Shown one piece after another: positions 1 to 9,169 of a DNA stretch of 64,000 nt (position 1 is the stretch's first letter; each line of letters begins with the position of its first letter). The notes beneath the pieces are model-generated. The model worked only from the letters and a program-made list of their open reading frames with translations. It did not search any database and was not told the DNA's origin. A program made the position numbers and the translations under genes. This DNA comes from Bog-159 sp963709155 (GTDB lineage: Bacteria; Acidobacteriota; Terriglobia; Bryobacterales; Bryobacteraceae), in contig CAVPVD010000003.1 in assembly GCA_963709155.1 (NCBI GenBank), forward strand, positions 496,001-560,000, in the 5' to 3' direction.

Positions 1-1898
1 ACGCGCTGAAGTTCGCGCTGGCCAGCTATCCGGAGTGCGGCGCGACTGACCTGGACGGACGCCGGTACGTACGCAAGCAGATCGTGCTGCCGGCTGAGTT
101 GCCGCTGGGCTATCACGATGTACACATTGAACTGGGTGACCTGAAGGGCGAGACGCGGCTGATCGTGGCGCCGGCGCGGGCCTACGCGCATCCTTCCCTG
201 GCCGGCGGGGGAAAAGCGGCGGGAGTGGCGCTGGCGTTGTACGGGGTACGCTCGGCGCACAATTGGGGAGCCGGCGACCTGCGCGACCTGCGCGGTATGG
301 TGGACTGGATCGCGGACGACGCTAAGGCGAGTTTCATCGCGCTGAATCCGCTGCACGCCATTTACAACCGGCGGCCATATAACACCAGCCCTTATTTGCC
401 GGAGTGCATTTTCTATCCGAATTATCTGTATCTGGATGTGGAATCGATCGAAGATTTTGAGAAATCGCGGCGCGCGCAGCGGCTGTGGGGGCAAGCGGAA
501 ACGCAGCGCCAACTGGCTGCGTTGCGCGATTCCGAATTCGTCGAGTACGAGCAGGTGAGCGCGTGGAAATTGCGATTCCTGAAGCTGGCCTTCGCCGAGT
601 TTCTGCGCGAGCACCGGGCGGGCTCGGCGCGCGCGGACGAGTTCAGCCGGTTTCTGGCGGAGGAAGGCGATTTGCTGCGGCGGTTCGCCACTTACAGCGC
701 GCTGGACGAATACCTGCACGCGCGCAATCCGAATCTGTGGACGTGGCCCGACTGGCCGGCGGCCTACCAGGACCCGGAGTCGGCGGAGACGCAGGCTTTC
801 CGGAAAAAACATTGGCGGCTTTTCCTGTTTTATTGCTATGTACAATGGCAGCTCTCGCTGCAACTGACGGCGGCCCAGGCTTACGCACGGGACCGCGGCT
901 TGTCTATCGGGCTGTATCACGATCTGGCGCTGGCGACGGACCGGTTCGGCGCGGACTTATGGGCGCAGCGCCGCTTCTTTGTAGGCGGCTGCCGGGTGGG
1001 ATCGCCGCCGGACGACTTCGCGCCGAAGGGCCAGGATTGGGGCTTCCCGCCGCCTTGTTCGGACGAGCATCGGGAGAACGGATACCGCCTGTTCACGGAA
1101 TCGATCCGGAAGAACTGCCGGTACGGCGGGGCGCTGCGTATCGACCACGTGATGCGGTTTTTCCGGCTGTTCTGGATTCCGGAGGGCAGCGACGCAACGG
1201 CGGGCGCGTACGTGCGGGAGAACCACGACGATCTGATCCGGATCCTGGCGCTGGAGAGCGTGCGCCGGAAGGTGGTGATCATCGGCGAGGACCTGGGCAC
1301 CGTGGAACCGTTCGTGCGCGAGACGCTGGACCGCTTCGGCATTCTGAGCTACCGCCTGTTCTATTTCGAGAAGAGCGCGGACGGGAGATTCAAGAGCTAC
1401 GCCGAGTACCCGGAGCGCGCGCTGGTTTCTTCGACGACGCACGATCTTCCCACGCTGGCGGGATTCTGGACGGGGGAAGATATCGAAGCGCGGCGCCGCG
1501 CGGGCATGTTTCCGGACGACGCCATGTACCGCCGCCAGGTAGAGGAGCGGGGCGTGGAGAAACAGAAGGTGCTCGATGTGCTGCATAGCCTGAACCTGCT
1601 GCCGGCGTTCGTGCCGAGGGCGGCGGCGCTGATGCCGGAAATGACCGGCGAACTGCACAACGCGGTGATCGGCTTTCTGGCCCTGACTCCTTCGCAGCTT
1701 CTGGCGGTGAACCAGGAGGACCTGACCAAAGAGATCGCGCAGCAGAATCTGCCGGCGACTACGTGGCAATATCCGAACTGGAGCCGGAAGATGAAATACA
1801 CGCTGGAGGAATTGCGCACGCTGCCGGTGGCGCGGGACTTCGTGGCGATGTTCCGGAACTGGCTGGTGCGGTCGGGGCGGGTCAACCGGGAATCCTAA
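1..1898 (+). CDS. malQ: 4-alpha-glucanotransferase, 5' end outside window
   Basis: GH77 amylomaltase, which transfers alpha-1,4-glucan segments between maltodextrins or glycogen in the cytoplasm. The frame is open from base 3 to the window edge, so the GTG at 84 is internal and the true start lies upstream. Visible family features are the YNTSPYLP and RRPYN stretch near the start, the LGLYHDLALATDRFGAD-type strand, the RIDHVMRFFRLFW motif carrying the nucleophile region, the IGEDLGTVEP motif with the acid/base glutamate, and SSTTHDLPTLAGFW. At least 632 residues are present, which fits a near-complete GH77 domain plus part of an N-terminal beta domain. The gene downstream is on the opposite strand. 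A REP-type repeat follows the stop directly. Confidence 0.93.
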   Translation, partial: ALKFALASYPECGATDLDGRRYVRKQIVLPAELPLGYHDVHIELGDLKGETRLIVAPARAYAHPSLAGGGKAAGVALALYGVRSAHNWGAGDLRDLRGMVDWIADDAKASFIALNPLHAIYNRRPYNTSPYLPECIFYPNYLYLDVESIEDFEKSRRAQRLWGQAETQRQLAALRDSEFVEYEQVSAWKLRFLKLAFAEFLREHRAGSARADEFSRFLAEEGDLLRRFATYSALDEYLHARNPNLWTWPDWPAAYQDPESAETQAFRKKHWRLFLFYCYVQWQLSLQLTAAQAYARDRGLSIGLYHDLALATDRFGADLWAQRRFFVGGCRVGSPPDDFAPKGQDWGFPPPCSDEHRENGYRLFTESIRKNCRYGGALRIDHVMRFFRLFWIPEGSDATAGAYVRENHDDLIRILALESVRRKVVIIGEDLGTVEPFVRETLDRFGILSYRLFYFEKSADGRFKSYAEYPERALVSSTTHDLPTLAGFWTGEDIEARRRAGMFPDDAMYRRQVEERGVEKQKVLDVLHSLNLLPAFVPRAAALMPEMTGELHNAVIGFLALTPSQLLAVNQEDLTKEIAQQNLPATTWQYPNWSRKMKYTLEELRTLPVARDFVAMFRNWLVRSGRVNRES

Positions 1899-1900
1899 GA

Positions 1901-2052
1901 GGGGGACTTAAAAGTCCCGCCGGCACCGGACATGATGAAAAACCAGATGTTTAACCTGGAACATGGGTAACAGATGTGGGGCGGGCAGGATTGCCCGCCC
2001 CACAAGGCGAAGCGCTTCGGGTCCCGCCGGCCCGCTGAAGCGTGCGCCACGG
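1901..2052. repeat. Split family A repeat with family B hairpin between
   Basis: The left half of family A (palindrome GGGACTTAAAAGTCCC, 1903-1918) is at 1901-1928 and the right half (CGCTGAAGCGTGCGCCAC) at 2033-2050. Between them lies a family B hairpin, GGGCGGGCAGG...GCCCGCCC, around 1979-2001. It fills the gap between the malQ stop and the FG-GAP gene, so it may also serve as a bidirectional terminator (inference). Confidence 0.7.
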
Positions 2053-2055
2053 CTC

Positions 2056-3408
2056 TTAGTGCGGGCCGGCCAGGTACCAGGGATTGGCGCCGCTCAGGAC
2101 GGCGCTTCCGGCCGGGGTCGTGCCTTGCGCGCCGGTGTAATAGAACACCTGGGCCGCGTTGGTCGTGGGACTTTCATAGACAATGTCCGGATGACCGTCC
2201 TGGTTGAAATCGGCGATAGCCATGACGTGCCAGTTGTTGGCCGGAAGGTTCACGGCGGTTTGCAACTGGCTGCCCTGCTGGCCGGCCGTGGTGCCGCCCA
2301 TATACCAGATCTGTACCGTGCCCGTGACCGGATCCTGCCAGAGTACGTCGGGGAATCCATCCAGGTTGAAATCGCCGGTGCCGACGATGTGCCACGGATT
2401 GGTCTGGGTGAGATCGGCGGAGCCTAAGAAGGCGATGCCTTGGGACCCGCCCATATACCAGATCTGGGAAAAGCCGGATGCAGGGTCTTCCCAGAGGAGA
2501 TCCGGATGGCCGTCGGAGTTGAAGTCCGCCACGGATACGACCTTCCAAGTGTTCTTATTGGTGATATTGGCGGCGCTGATGAACGTGTTGCCCTCGGAGC
2601 CACCCATGAACCAGACCTGCACGGCTCCGCTGACGGGATCCTGCCAGACGACATCGGGCGCGCCATCGCCATTGAAATCGGCGACAGCCACAATGTGCCA
2701 GGGATTGGTCTGCGTCAAGTCCGCGGCTCCCACGACGGTAACGCCTTGCGATCCGCTCAAGAACCAGAGTTGGGCAAAACCGGAAGTGGGGGCTTCCCAG
2801 ATGACATCGGGATGACCATCGTGGTTGAAATCGCTGGGGACGGTGGCGATGGTGGCCACCAGTTTCGGCCCGAAACAGTCATTGCAGGGACCGTCGGCGT
2901 TGTTGGGGCCGCCGAGGAAGTTAATGAACTTGACCGTCCCGTCATTGGAGGGTCCGGCGCTTGGCCCTGGAGTGAATGTTCCGGTGGTGACGGGCGTTCC
3001 GTTCCAACTGGCGGTGAATACGAAGGGCACGGTGTTTTCGTCGGGTCCCTCATCACTCGTATCGCGGATACTCCCGGTGTACTTGAAGAAAGTATGGTTG
3101 GAGCCGCCATCGTTGGAGGCACCCGGCATGACATAGACCGCGGAGTTTGGAGGGATGGTACCTACCGCGAAGGAATCTGCGGGGGTGGTGGAGTTAGCCC
3201 CGATGTACAGGACGCCGTTAGTGAGCGCGACAGAGGTGGTGTTCTGAATGGCAAATGTGGGGCCATCCAAGACTCCCAGGTTGTTGAAATTGTGTGAGGT
3301 GTAGTAGGCGACCATGATCGTGCCAACGCCCGCGGCGGCGGACGAGGCCCCCAGGCAAGCCATGGTCGTGAGGATCAGCATCTTTGGATTATGCAGTGGA
3401 TTCGGCAT
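2056..3408 (-). CDS. Secreted FG-GAP/VCBS repeat protein
   Basis: Predicted exported beta-propeller-like protein of 450 aa. The start chosen is the ATG at 3408, giving MPNPLHNPKMLILTTMACLGASSAAA, a plausible signal peptide; a longer ORF reaches 3513 but lacks a signal. The N-terminal 170 residues form an unassigned domain rich in Ser, Thr and Asn. From about residue 195 to the end there are five FG-GAP-like repeats of about 50 aa, each with a DFN.DG.PD.(L/V)W(Q/E)DP motif, a calcium-binding-loop pattern. The last residues (SGANPW.LAGPH) are almost the same as the end of the 1148-aa protein at 9170-12616, so both carry the same C-terminal module. Substrate unknown. Confidence 0.8.
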   Translation of the reverse strand: MPNPLHNPKMLILTTMACLGASSAAAGVGTIMVAYYTSHNFNNLGVLDGPTFAIQNTTSVALTNGVLYIGANSTTPADSFAVGTIPPNSAVYVMPGASNDGGSNHTFFKYTGSIRDTSDEGPDENTVPFVFTASWNGTPVTTGTFTPGPSAGPSNDGTVKFINFLGGPNNADGPCNDCFGPKLVATIATVPSDFNHDGHPDVIWEAPTSGFAQLWFLSGSQGVTVVGAADLTQTNPWHIVAVADFNGDGAPDVVWQDPVSGAVQVWFMGGSEGNTFISAANITNKNTWKVVSVADFNSDGHPDLLWEDPASGFSQIWYMGGSQGIAFLGSADLTQTNPWHIVGTGDFNLDGFPDVLWQDPVTGTVQIWYMGGTTAGQQGSQLQTAVNLPANNWHVMAIADFNQDGHPDIVYESPTTNAAQVFYYTGAQGTTPAGSAVLSGANPWYLAGPH

Positions 3409-3468
3409 TTGTGACAGTCTATCACTGAAATCGGCTGTGGGGCCGGTAATTATGAGGTTTTTGGGGAC

Positions 3469-3512
3469 GTTTCTCGACAAAGACGCAAAGGTGACCGCCA
3501 AGGGCGCCAACA
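3469..3512. repeat. Family D repeat (CGCAAAGG type)
   Basis: Short A/G-rich direct repeat (TCTCGACAAAGACGCAAAGG and similar) between two genes. Related copies lie at 28121-28158 and 51468-51512. No coding function is evident. Confidence 0.5.
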
Positions 3513-3526
3513 AGATGGGAAGAGCG

Positions 3527-4573
3527 TCAGCGGGCTGGATCCGCCGCCCGCATCACTGTTTTCCGCTCGCGATCCAGCGGCTGGAAACGCTGCCGGGGCA
3601 GCGGTCCGTCCAGATTGTCCTCCGGAAAATGCGCCAGGTAGTACGCCACCGAGTCCGGTAGGGCGGCGCGGTGTTTTTGCAGCAGAGAGGCCCAGAATAA
3701 GATCGTGTTTTGGGTGGCTAGCGTGGATGGGTCGCAGTCATCGAGATATTCCAGATAGAGCAGAGTTGCGGCATCGGCTTGTTCGTTCCGAGACACAGTG
3801 AGTAACTGCTCCACCCACTTACGGTGCACCACACAATGCATGGTGCTTTCGGCCATCAGGGCGAAGGCGCGGGAAGCCAGTTGCTCGCAAGCGTCCAGAT
3901 CGGCGGTGTGGATCGCACGGCCGAACGCGTATAAAGCCGCGGCGCCTTCGAGTTCCGTATCGGTGGCGGGGATGGAATGTAGCAGGGCCAGTTCGCGCGC
4001 GCGTTGGCGGGTATGTTCGAGGCTGGCGTCGGCGGGATCCTTCGAGATAAGTAGCTGGGTGTACACGGCGGTGGCGTTGCTGGGCTTCGGCGGCTTGCGG
4101 GGCGGGGGGAGGGATGCCTTCACCAGTTGAATGCGATCCTGGTGGGTGTCGATAAAGCCGAACAAGTTCTCCGCGATGCCTTCGATCCTATAGAATTCCT
4201 GGTCGCAGGCGTGCAGGGTTTTGTCCCGGCCAGGATCGGGCAATTGCAGCGCGGCGATGGCTCGGCGAGTGATACCCGCCAGGGCGGTACAGCCTACGCG
4301 CTCGAGGGAATCGACCACGATGGGGACGAACTGGCGGGACTGGTTGACAAAGAACTGGCTGTAGCCGCCATTGTTCACTTCGCGGTCGAGGGCCCTCAGG
4401 GCCAGTACCAAATGCTCTTCGGGCGTGAGCGCGTCCACGCCGTGGGCTTTCGACTTTCGCTGGATGCCGAGTTCGAAGGCACAGACGAGCGAGTCGATTC
4501 TGTGGCTGTGCCGGCAGGCCAGGAGTTCGTCAGTGGTTTGTCCGGTGTAGTCGAGCCAGGGCAGGTCTGCCAT
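3527..4573 (-). CDS. DMP19/DUF4375-domain protein
   Basis: A 348-aa cytoplasmic protein with no signal peptide. Residues about 45-120 contain LALRALDREVNNGGYSQFF and LERVGC, which match the DMP19 (DUF4375) family pattern of NGG(F/Y).Q(F/Y)F followed by a helix ending in (I/V)G(A/C). DMP19-type proteins are proposed DNA mimics in Neisseria, but the function of most family members is unknown. The remaining 200 residues are helical and not recognised. The start ATG at 4573 is 43 bp downstream of the stop of the preceding same-strand gene, so the two could be cotranscribed. Confidence 0.7.
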   Translation of the reverse strand: MADLPWLDYTGQTTDELLACRHSHRIDSLVCAFELGIQRKSKAHGVDALTPEEHLVLALRALDREVNNGGYSQFFVNQSRQFVPIVVDSLERVGCTALAGITRRAIAALQLPDPGRDKTLHACDQEFYRIEGIAENLFGFIDTHQDRIQLVKASLPPPRKPPKPSNATAVYTQLLISKDPADASLEHTRQRARELALLHSIPATDTELEGAAALYAFGRAIHTADLDACEQLASRAFALMAESTMHCVVHRKWVEQLLTVSRNEQADAATLLYLEYLDDCDPSTLATQNTILFWASLLQKHRAALPDSVAYYLAHFPEDNLDGPLPRQRFQPLDRERKTVMRAADPAR

Positions 4574-4616
4574 TTGGACTCAACGTAGCAGATTTCCGCG
4601 GCGACGCGCCACGCCG

Positions 4617-5183
4617 TCACGGAAGCCGCACGATGGCCGGCTTATGGAACCAGGTTTCGTAACCAATGATGAACCAGCCGATAGGGAATCCGCCTTCGTG
4701 CGTGATGACCAGTCCGGGATCGGACGCGCCGGCGGGTAAGTCGAAGAGGCGAGTGGCGGTGACGGATTCGCCGGGCCCGAGCTGCACGTCGAAGGGAACA
4801 TCCGATGGGTTCGGCACGGGATCGTAGCGGTGGCCCTGGCGATCGCAGAGGTAGACGACTACGTTCCACTCGTGCTGGGACACCCGGCGGGCGGTGCTGA
4901 ATACGCGCAGGGCGACGGTAAAATGGCGCCCGGCGGTGGCGCGCTGGACGGCGATACACCAATCGTCGAAACATTGCGGCTCGCCTACGTGCAAGACGGT
5001 ACGCGGCCAGAACAGCGAGGTGGTCACGATCACGGCGAAATACGCCGCGGCGCAAATGCCAAGTTTGCGCAGGATCGCGAGAGCGCGCCCGCCTTTGCCG
5101 CGAATGGCGAAAGACGCGGCGGACAACAGGGTCGCCACGGCGGCCAGAAACACGAGGATGAAAAGCAGATCGAATATGCCCAT
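4617..5183 (-). CDS. Hypothetical membrane-anchored protein
   Basis: 188 aa. Two hydrophobic segments (residues about 3-25 and 40-60) are followed by a soluble region of about 125 residues with two cysteines close together (CFDDWC), which could form a disulphide. The soluble part has a beta-rich pattern (HFTVALRVFSTARR, WNVVVYLCDRQGHRY, FDVQLGPGESVTATRLFDLPAG) that resembles DUF4352-type immunoglobulin-like extracytoplasmic domains. That resemblance is only suggestive. No function is assigned. Confidence 0.6.
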   Translation of the reverse strand: MGIFDLLFILVFLAAVATLLSAASFAIRGKGGRALAILRKLGICAAAYFAVIVTTSLFWPRTVLHVGEPQCFDDWCIAVQRATAGRHFTVALRVFSTARRVSQHEWNVVVYLCDRQGHRYDPVPNPSDVPFDVQLGPGESVTATRLFDLPAGASDPGLVITHEGGFPIGWFIIGYETWFHKPAIVRLP

Positions 5184-5245
5184 GCGGGCCTCCCTTCAAC
5201 GACAAGCACTTTGAAGTATAGAGTATTTCAAGATTAGATGCAAGA

Positions 5246-5289
5246 GCGGGACTTAAAAGTCCCGCCGGCACGCTGAAGCGTGCGCCACG
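5246..5289. repeat. Family A repeat, full unit
   Basis: Complete unit made of two palindromes, GGGACTTAAAAGTCCC and CACGCTGAAGCGTG, joined by CGCCGG and ending GCCACG. It lies between the 4617-5183 gene and the M20 gene, 5 bp from the latter's stop. Confidence 0.8.
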
Positions 5290-5294
5290 AACGA

Positions 5295-6626
5295 CTAGTT
5301 GCGCATGAGGTCGAGAATGGCGGAGGACATGGCGATCACGCCGGTACGGATGGCGGGCTCCGGCAGGGGCGCGAAGAGGCTGGAGTGCAGGGACGGCAGG
5401 GGCTGTCCGGTGCGCAGGCTTTCGCTGAGCCGGGCGGGATCGGCGGCGCCCAGCCAGAGCATAAAACAGGGGATGCGGCGCCCTTCCAGCCCGAATAGAC
5501 CGAAGTCCTCGCTGACCATGGCCGCTTTTCCGTCCAGGACATTCGAGCTGCCCAGGGCGGCGCTGAGAGCGGTCTTCAGGCGGGCGGCCAGCGCGGGGTC
5601 GTTGTAGGTGACGGGCACGGATTCCGCGGCGTTGACGGTGACGACCGGGGCGCGATCTTCGGGCACGCCTGCGGCAATAGCCACGCCGCGCGCGGTGCGT
5701 GCGATGGCGGCCAGGATGTTCCGCCGGACGTCCTCACTGAAGGCGCGCGTGGAGATCTGGAGTTTCACCTCGTCGGGAATGATGTTAGGGCGAGTCCCGC
5801 CGTGAATGGATCCGACAGTAACCACGGCGGGGTCCTGGGGAGAAGTCTGGCGGCTGACGATGGTCTGGAGCGCGAGCACGAACTGCGCGGCCATGACCAC
5901 GGGGTCGCGGGTAGTTTCGGGGCGCGCGCCGTGGCCGCCGACGCCGCGCATGACAACGTCCACGGTGCTTGCGCCGGATAGAATGGGTCCGGACACAACG
6001 CCGACGCGGCCGGCCGGGATCTCCGGAGTGTCGTGCTGCGCGATGCAGAAATCAGGCGTGCCGAAGCGTTCGTAAAGGCGGTCGGCGAGCATGGCGCGGG
6101 CGCCGGTGACGCGCTCTTCGGCAGGCTGGCCGACCAGCATCAGGGTGCCGTGCCAGCGGTCGCGCATGGCGGCGAGTATGCGCGCCGTGCCGAGGAAGGC
6201 GGCCATGTGGAGGTCGTGCCCGCAGGCGTGCATGACGGCGACGGTCTGGCCGGCGTCGTCGGTGGTATGGACGGTGCTCGCATACGGCAGTCCTGTTTTT
6301 TCTTGGACAGGGAGCGCATCCATATCGGTGCGCAGCAGGACGCGGGGACCGGGGCCGTTCACGAGTGTGGCGACGATGCCAAAAGCAGCGTGGCCGTCGG
6401 TGTATTTGCCGACGTTTTCGGTGACGGTGTAGCCCAGCCGGCGGAGTTGCGCGGCAAGCAGGGCGGCGGTGCGCTCCTCATGCTGGGAGATTTCGGGGTG
6501 CGCATGGAGATCCTGGTAGATGGCGAAGAGCGCCGGGACTTGGGGATCGACCAGGGCCGCGAGATCGTCGGCGGGGCCAGCCAGAAGCGGCAGGGCAAGC
6601 AATGGGAGGAGGGCGAAGGGGCGCAT
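5295..6626 (-). CDS. M20 family metallo-amidohydrolase, exported
   Basis: 443-aa peptidase family M20D enzyme (IAA-amino acid/hippurate hydrolase type) that probably hydrolyses N-acyl amino acids. The ATG at 6626 gives MRPFALLPLLALPLLAGPADD, a signal peptide; the upstream extension of the ORF has no such feature. Family motifs include LHAHPEISQHEERTA, LLRTDMDALPVQE, MHACGHDLHMAAFLG (metal ligand region), QPAEE, the dimerisation domain GVGGHGARPETTRDPV, and the late SEDFGLFG motif. It begins 10 bp after the response regulator stop and is in the same direction, so it is likely the last gene of that operon. Confidence 0.88.
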   Translation of the reverse strand: MRPFALLPLLALPLLAGPADDLAALVDPQVPALFAIYQDLHAHPEISQHEERTAALLAAQLRRLGYTVTENVGKYTDGHAAFGIVATLVNGPGPRVLLRTDMDALPVQEKTGLPYASTVHTTDDAGQTVAVMHACGHDLHMAAFLGTARILAAMRDRWHGTLMLVGQPAEERVTGARAMLADRLYERFGTPDFCIAQHDTPEIPAGRVGVVSGPILSGASTVDVVMRGVGGHGARPETTRDPVVMAAQFVLALQTIVSRQTSPQDPAVVTVGSIHGGTRPNIIPDEVKLQISTRAFSEDVRRNILAAIARTARGVAIAAGVPEDRAPVVTVNAAESVPVTYNDPALAARLKTALSAALGSSNVLDGKAAMVSEDFGLFGLEGRRIPCFMLWLGAADPARLSESLRTGQPLPSLHSSLFAPLPEPAIRTGVIAMSSAILDLMRN

Positions 6627-6636
6627 AAGAATGGAT

Positions 6637-7274
6637 TCAATCGACGAGGCCGCAGCGGACGGCGAAACGCACCAGGTCGGTGACGCTATGTAAGTTGAGC
6701 TTCTCCATAATGCGGCCGCGATGGGCATCCACGGTGTAGACGCTCAGGTTCAAGACGGTGGCGATTTCCTTGTTGGTCTTGCCTTCGGCGATCATTTGCA
6801 GCACCTCGCGTTCGCGGCTGCTGAGCAAGTCGATGGGATCGGTGACGTGGCGGCGGTAATCGTTGAGCACGGCATCGGAAACGCCGGGGCTCAGATAGCC
6901 TTCACCGCGGGCGATGGCGCGTACGGCGGCCAGCAGGTCGCTCGAAATGGAATCCTTGAGGAGGTAGCCGCGCGCGCCGGCCCGCAGAATTTCACGCACG
7001 TAGACGGAATCTTTGTGCATGCTGAGCGCCAGGACGCGCGAGCGGGGGAGAGATCGGCCACGCGGCGGGTGGCTTCGATGCCGTTCAATTCGGGCATGGC
7101 GACGTCCATGACAATGACGTCGGGCTGCAACTGGCCGGCCAGATCGAGGGCTTCGCGGCCATTGCCGGCTTCGCCCACGATCTCCATATCGGGCTGGGCG
7201 GCCAGGATCATCTTGAATCCCTGGCGCACAACCGCGTGGTCGTCAGCCAACAGGATGTGGATCTTGTCTCTCAT
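6637..7274 (-). CDS. NarL/LuxR-family response regulator, frameshifted
   Basis: Two overlapping frames together encode one response regulator of 212 aa. The N-terminal frame starts at the ATG at 7274 (MRDKIHILLADDHAVVRQGF) with the receiver acidic pair and phosphoacceptor region (VIVMDVAMPELNG). The second frame gives VLALSMHKDS, the GYLLKDS stretch, then the LuxR helix-turn-helix LSSREREVLQMIAEGKTNKEIATVLNLSVYTVDAH. The break is at the run of five G at 7044-7048; adding one G restores LSPRSRVLALS, the normal family sequence. The start overlaps the kinase gene by 32 bp, which suggests translational coupling. Either a real inactivating deletion or a sequence error. Confidence 0.8.
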
Positions 7275-8592
7275 GTTTTGTACTATGGTCCGGCACGCGG
7301 ACTTCAATCTCGACGCCTTTACCGGCGCTGGAGCGGACACTCAGGTCGCCGCCCACGCTACGCGCGCGAGCCCGCATCCCGATCATACCCATGCCGCGGG
7401 GTCCAGCGCCAGCGGCGGGCAAGCCGCGGCCGTCATCGCGAACGGAAAGGCAGATTTCGGCGTTGCGGGAATCCAGGGTCACGATGGCGGTGTGCGCGCC
7501 GGAATGGCGGGCCACATTGGTGAGGGCCTCCTGGGCCAGGCGGAAGAGGTGCGTCTCGGTCTCGTCGGGCAGGCGGCCGGAGACGCTGGATTTAAATTCC
7601 GTTTGGATACCGGTGCGATGGGTGAAGCCCTCCGAGAGCCAGCGCAGCGCGGCTTCCAGGCCGAAGTCGTCCAGGATCGTGGGGCGCAGCAGTTGGGACA
7701 TCTGGCGCACGTTGCCGATGGATTCGTCAACCAAATGCAGGCAGTCGTCGAGGCGCGCGGGATCGGGAGCGACGCCATTCTGCTGAGCGCTGCGTAGAGC
7801 CGAGAGGTTGGCTTTGACCGCGGTCAGCGACTGTCCGAGTTCGTCGTGGAGTTCATGGGAGAAGCGGCGCGCGGTGGTTTCCTGATCCTCCAGCATATGC
7901 CAGGAAACGCGGCTCAATTCGCTTTCCTGCCACTCCATTTTACGCAGCAGTTGCGCGGTGAGACGCACGGTCAGGACGGTGCAGAGCAACGCCAGCGTGA
8001 GGAATGCGCCCAGGAAGGCGGCGGATTGTTTCACCAGGCGCGCGGAGCGCTGGTCGATTTGATTCTGGGCGGCGACGGCCCGGCGGTAGCTGGCCTCAAT
8101 GAGCTTGGCGACCACCGAGATGAAGGCTTCGTGATCGCGGAACAGATCCTGCGAGGAAAATGTGACGGGCTCCTCGACGGCCAGCAATCGGCGCGCCTCG
8201 CCGGAGAATGCCGCGGAGGTGCTGCGGAGCTGATCGTACAAGCGGCGCTGGGCAGTCTGGGCGCCCTCGGCGGCGATGCGGCCGATGCTGCGATCCGCCT
8301 CGTCCAACTGGGACACGATCCTGGCGTAGTCGACGGAGTCGGGATCGCGGGCCAGAATGGAGAAGACCTCGCTGAGGCTGGCCTGCTGGCGATGCACTTC
8401 TTCGAGGAGACGGTTGGTGGACTGCTGCTCCTCGACCAGGCGGGCGGCGTTCTCCTTGATGGTGAGGATATTGCCGATGCCGATGAAGGCGCCGGCCAGC
8501 AGGAGGGCGATGACCAGGCTGAATCCGACGATCAAGACGCGCAGGAAGCTGCGTTGGGTGATGCGGCGGGGCGTGGGTGAATATTCCTTCAC
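7243..8592 (-). CDS. NarX/DegS-like sensor histidine kinase
   Basis: 449-aa membrane histidine kinase with a GTG start at 8592. A first transmembrane helix (residues 18-42) and a second (about 190-215) flank a helical periplasmic sensor domain of about 150 residues. A short cytoplasmic linker leads to a HisKA_3 dimerisation domain with FSHELHDELGQSLTAVKANL, where the first His after FS is the predicted phosphorylation site. The HATPase has RLAQEALTNVARHSGA (N box), DDGRGLP (G1) and GMGMIGMRARARSVGG (G2). It pairs with the overlapping response regulator at 6637-7274. The stimulus is unknown. The gene for the M20 hydrolase in the same transcription unit is a possible target (inference). Confidence 0.9.
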   Translation of the reverse strand: MKEYSPTPRRITQRSFLRVLIVGFSLVIALLLAGAFIGIGNILTIKENAARLVEEQQSTNRLLEEVHRQQASLSEVFSILARDPDSVDYARIVSQLDEADRSIGRIAAEGAQTAQRRLYDQLRSTSAAFSGEARRLLAVEEPVTFSSQDLFRDHEAFISVVAKLIEASYRRAVAAQNQIDQRSARLVKQSAAFLGAFLTLALLCTVLTVRLTAQLLRKMEWQESELSRVSWHMLEDQETTARRFSHELHDELGQSLTAVKANLSALRSAQQNGVAPDPARLDDCLHLVDESIGNVRQMSQLLRPTILDDFGLEAALRWLSEGFTHRTGIQTEFKSSVSGRLPDETETHLFRLAQEALTNVARHSGAHTAIVTLDSRNAEICLSVRDDGRGLPAAGAGPRGMGMIGMRARARSVGGDLSVRSSAGKGVEIEVRVPDHSTKHERQDPHPVG

Positions 8593-8796
8593 GGTTCTCT
8601 AAGTCTATGATGCGGCTATCGCAGGTGCGGAGGATATCCCCAAGCGGGGCTAATCGGCGGGCCGGATTGGGGCTAGGGTGGGACGATTCAGGCGTGCTCT
8701 TTTGTACGAGAGTTAGCCTTTCGAGTCTATCGTGTTCAAGCGCGGGTTGACCGAAGATAGAGTTGTCGGGAGAAAATCCCACAAGGAGAGATCAAC

Positions 8797-9003
8797 ATGA
8801 AGAAAAGCTTACTCGCGATCGTTTTTGCCGCCGCCAGCCTGCCGCTGACTTTTGCGCAGACCACGCCGGCCACACCGGGGCAGTCGACGCCGGACCAGAA
8901 GAGCACGGCTACGACCAAGAAGACCAAGAAAAGCAACAAGCACAACAGCAAGAAGACCAGTGCGAAACAGACTGGCGCCCCCACCACTCCTCCTCAGAAG
9001 TAA
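8797..9003 (+). CDS. Small secreted Lys/Thr-rich protein
   Basis: 68 aa. The signal peptide MKKSLLAIVFAAASLPLTFAQ is followed by a low-complexity mature part of about 48 residues, rich in Lys, Thr, Ser and Pro (TTKKTKKSNKHNSKKTSAK). A good Shine-Dalgarno sequence (AAGGAGAG) lies 8 bp before the ATG. It is divergent from the histidine kinase; the 204 bp between them must hold both promoters. Basic secreted peptides like this are common in Acidobacteria, with no known role. Confidence 0.7.
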   Translation: MKKSLLAIVFAAASLPLTFAQTTPATPGQSTPDQKSTATTKKTKKSNKHNSKKTSAKQTGAPTTPPQK

Positions 9004-9029
9004 GTATCCCACCGCAGGGTGCCCCAAAT

Positions 9030-9116
9030 CGTGGGCAGGCGAAGATACCTGCCCACGAGAAAGCGGGAGACGGGTCTGGAGACCCGTCGCAGGCGTAGAC
9101 GCCTGCCCCACATGGC
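9030..9116. repeat. Family C double-hairpin repeat
   Basis: Three short inverted repeats in a row: GTGGGCAGG/CCTGCCCAC, GACGGGTCT..AGACCCGTC and GCAGGCGTAGACGCCTGC, ending CCCCAC. Related copies are at 23463-23503 and 24447-24487. It is placed after the stop of the small secreted protein. Confidence 0.7.
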
Positions 9117-9169
9117 CCAAAGAACTATGAAGAGTAGCGGCACTTAAAAGGTGTTATTATTTCCGCGAC

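Noticed and set aside
485..1588. 367-aa frame overlapping malQ
   Set aside because: Shadow frame of malQ; Arg/Gly/Ala-rich and no motif.
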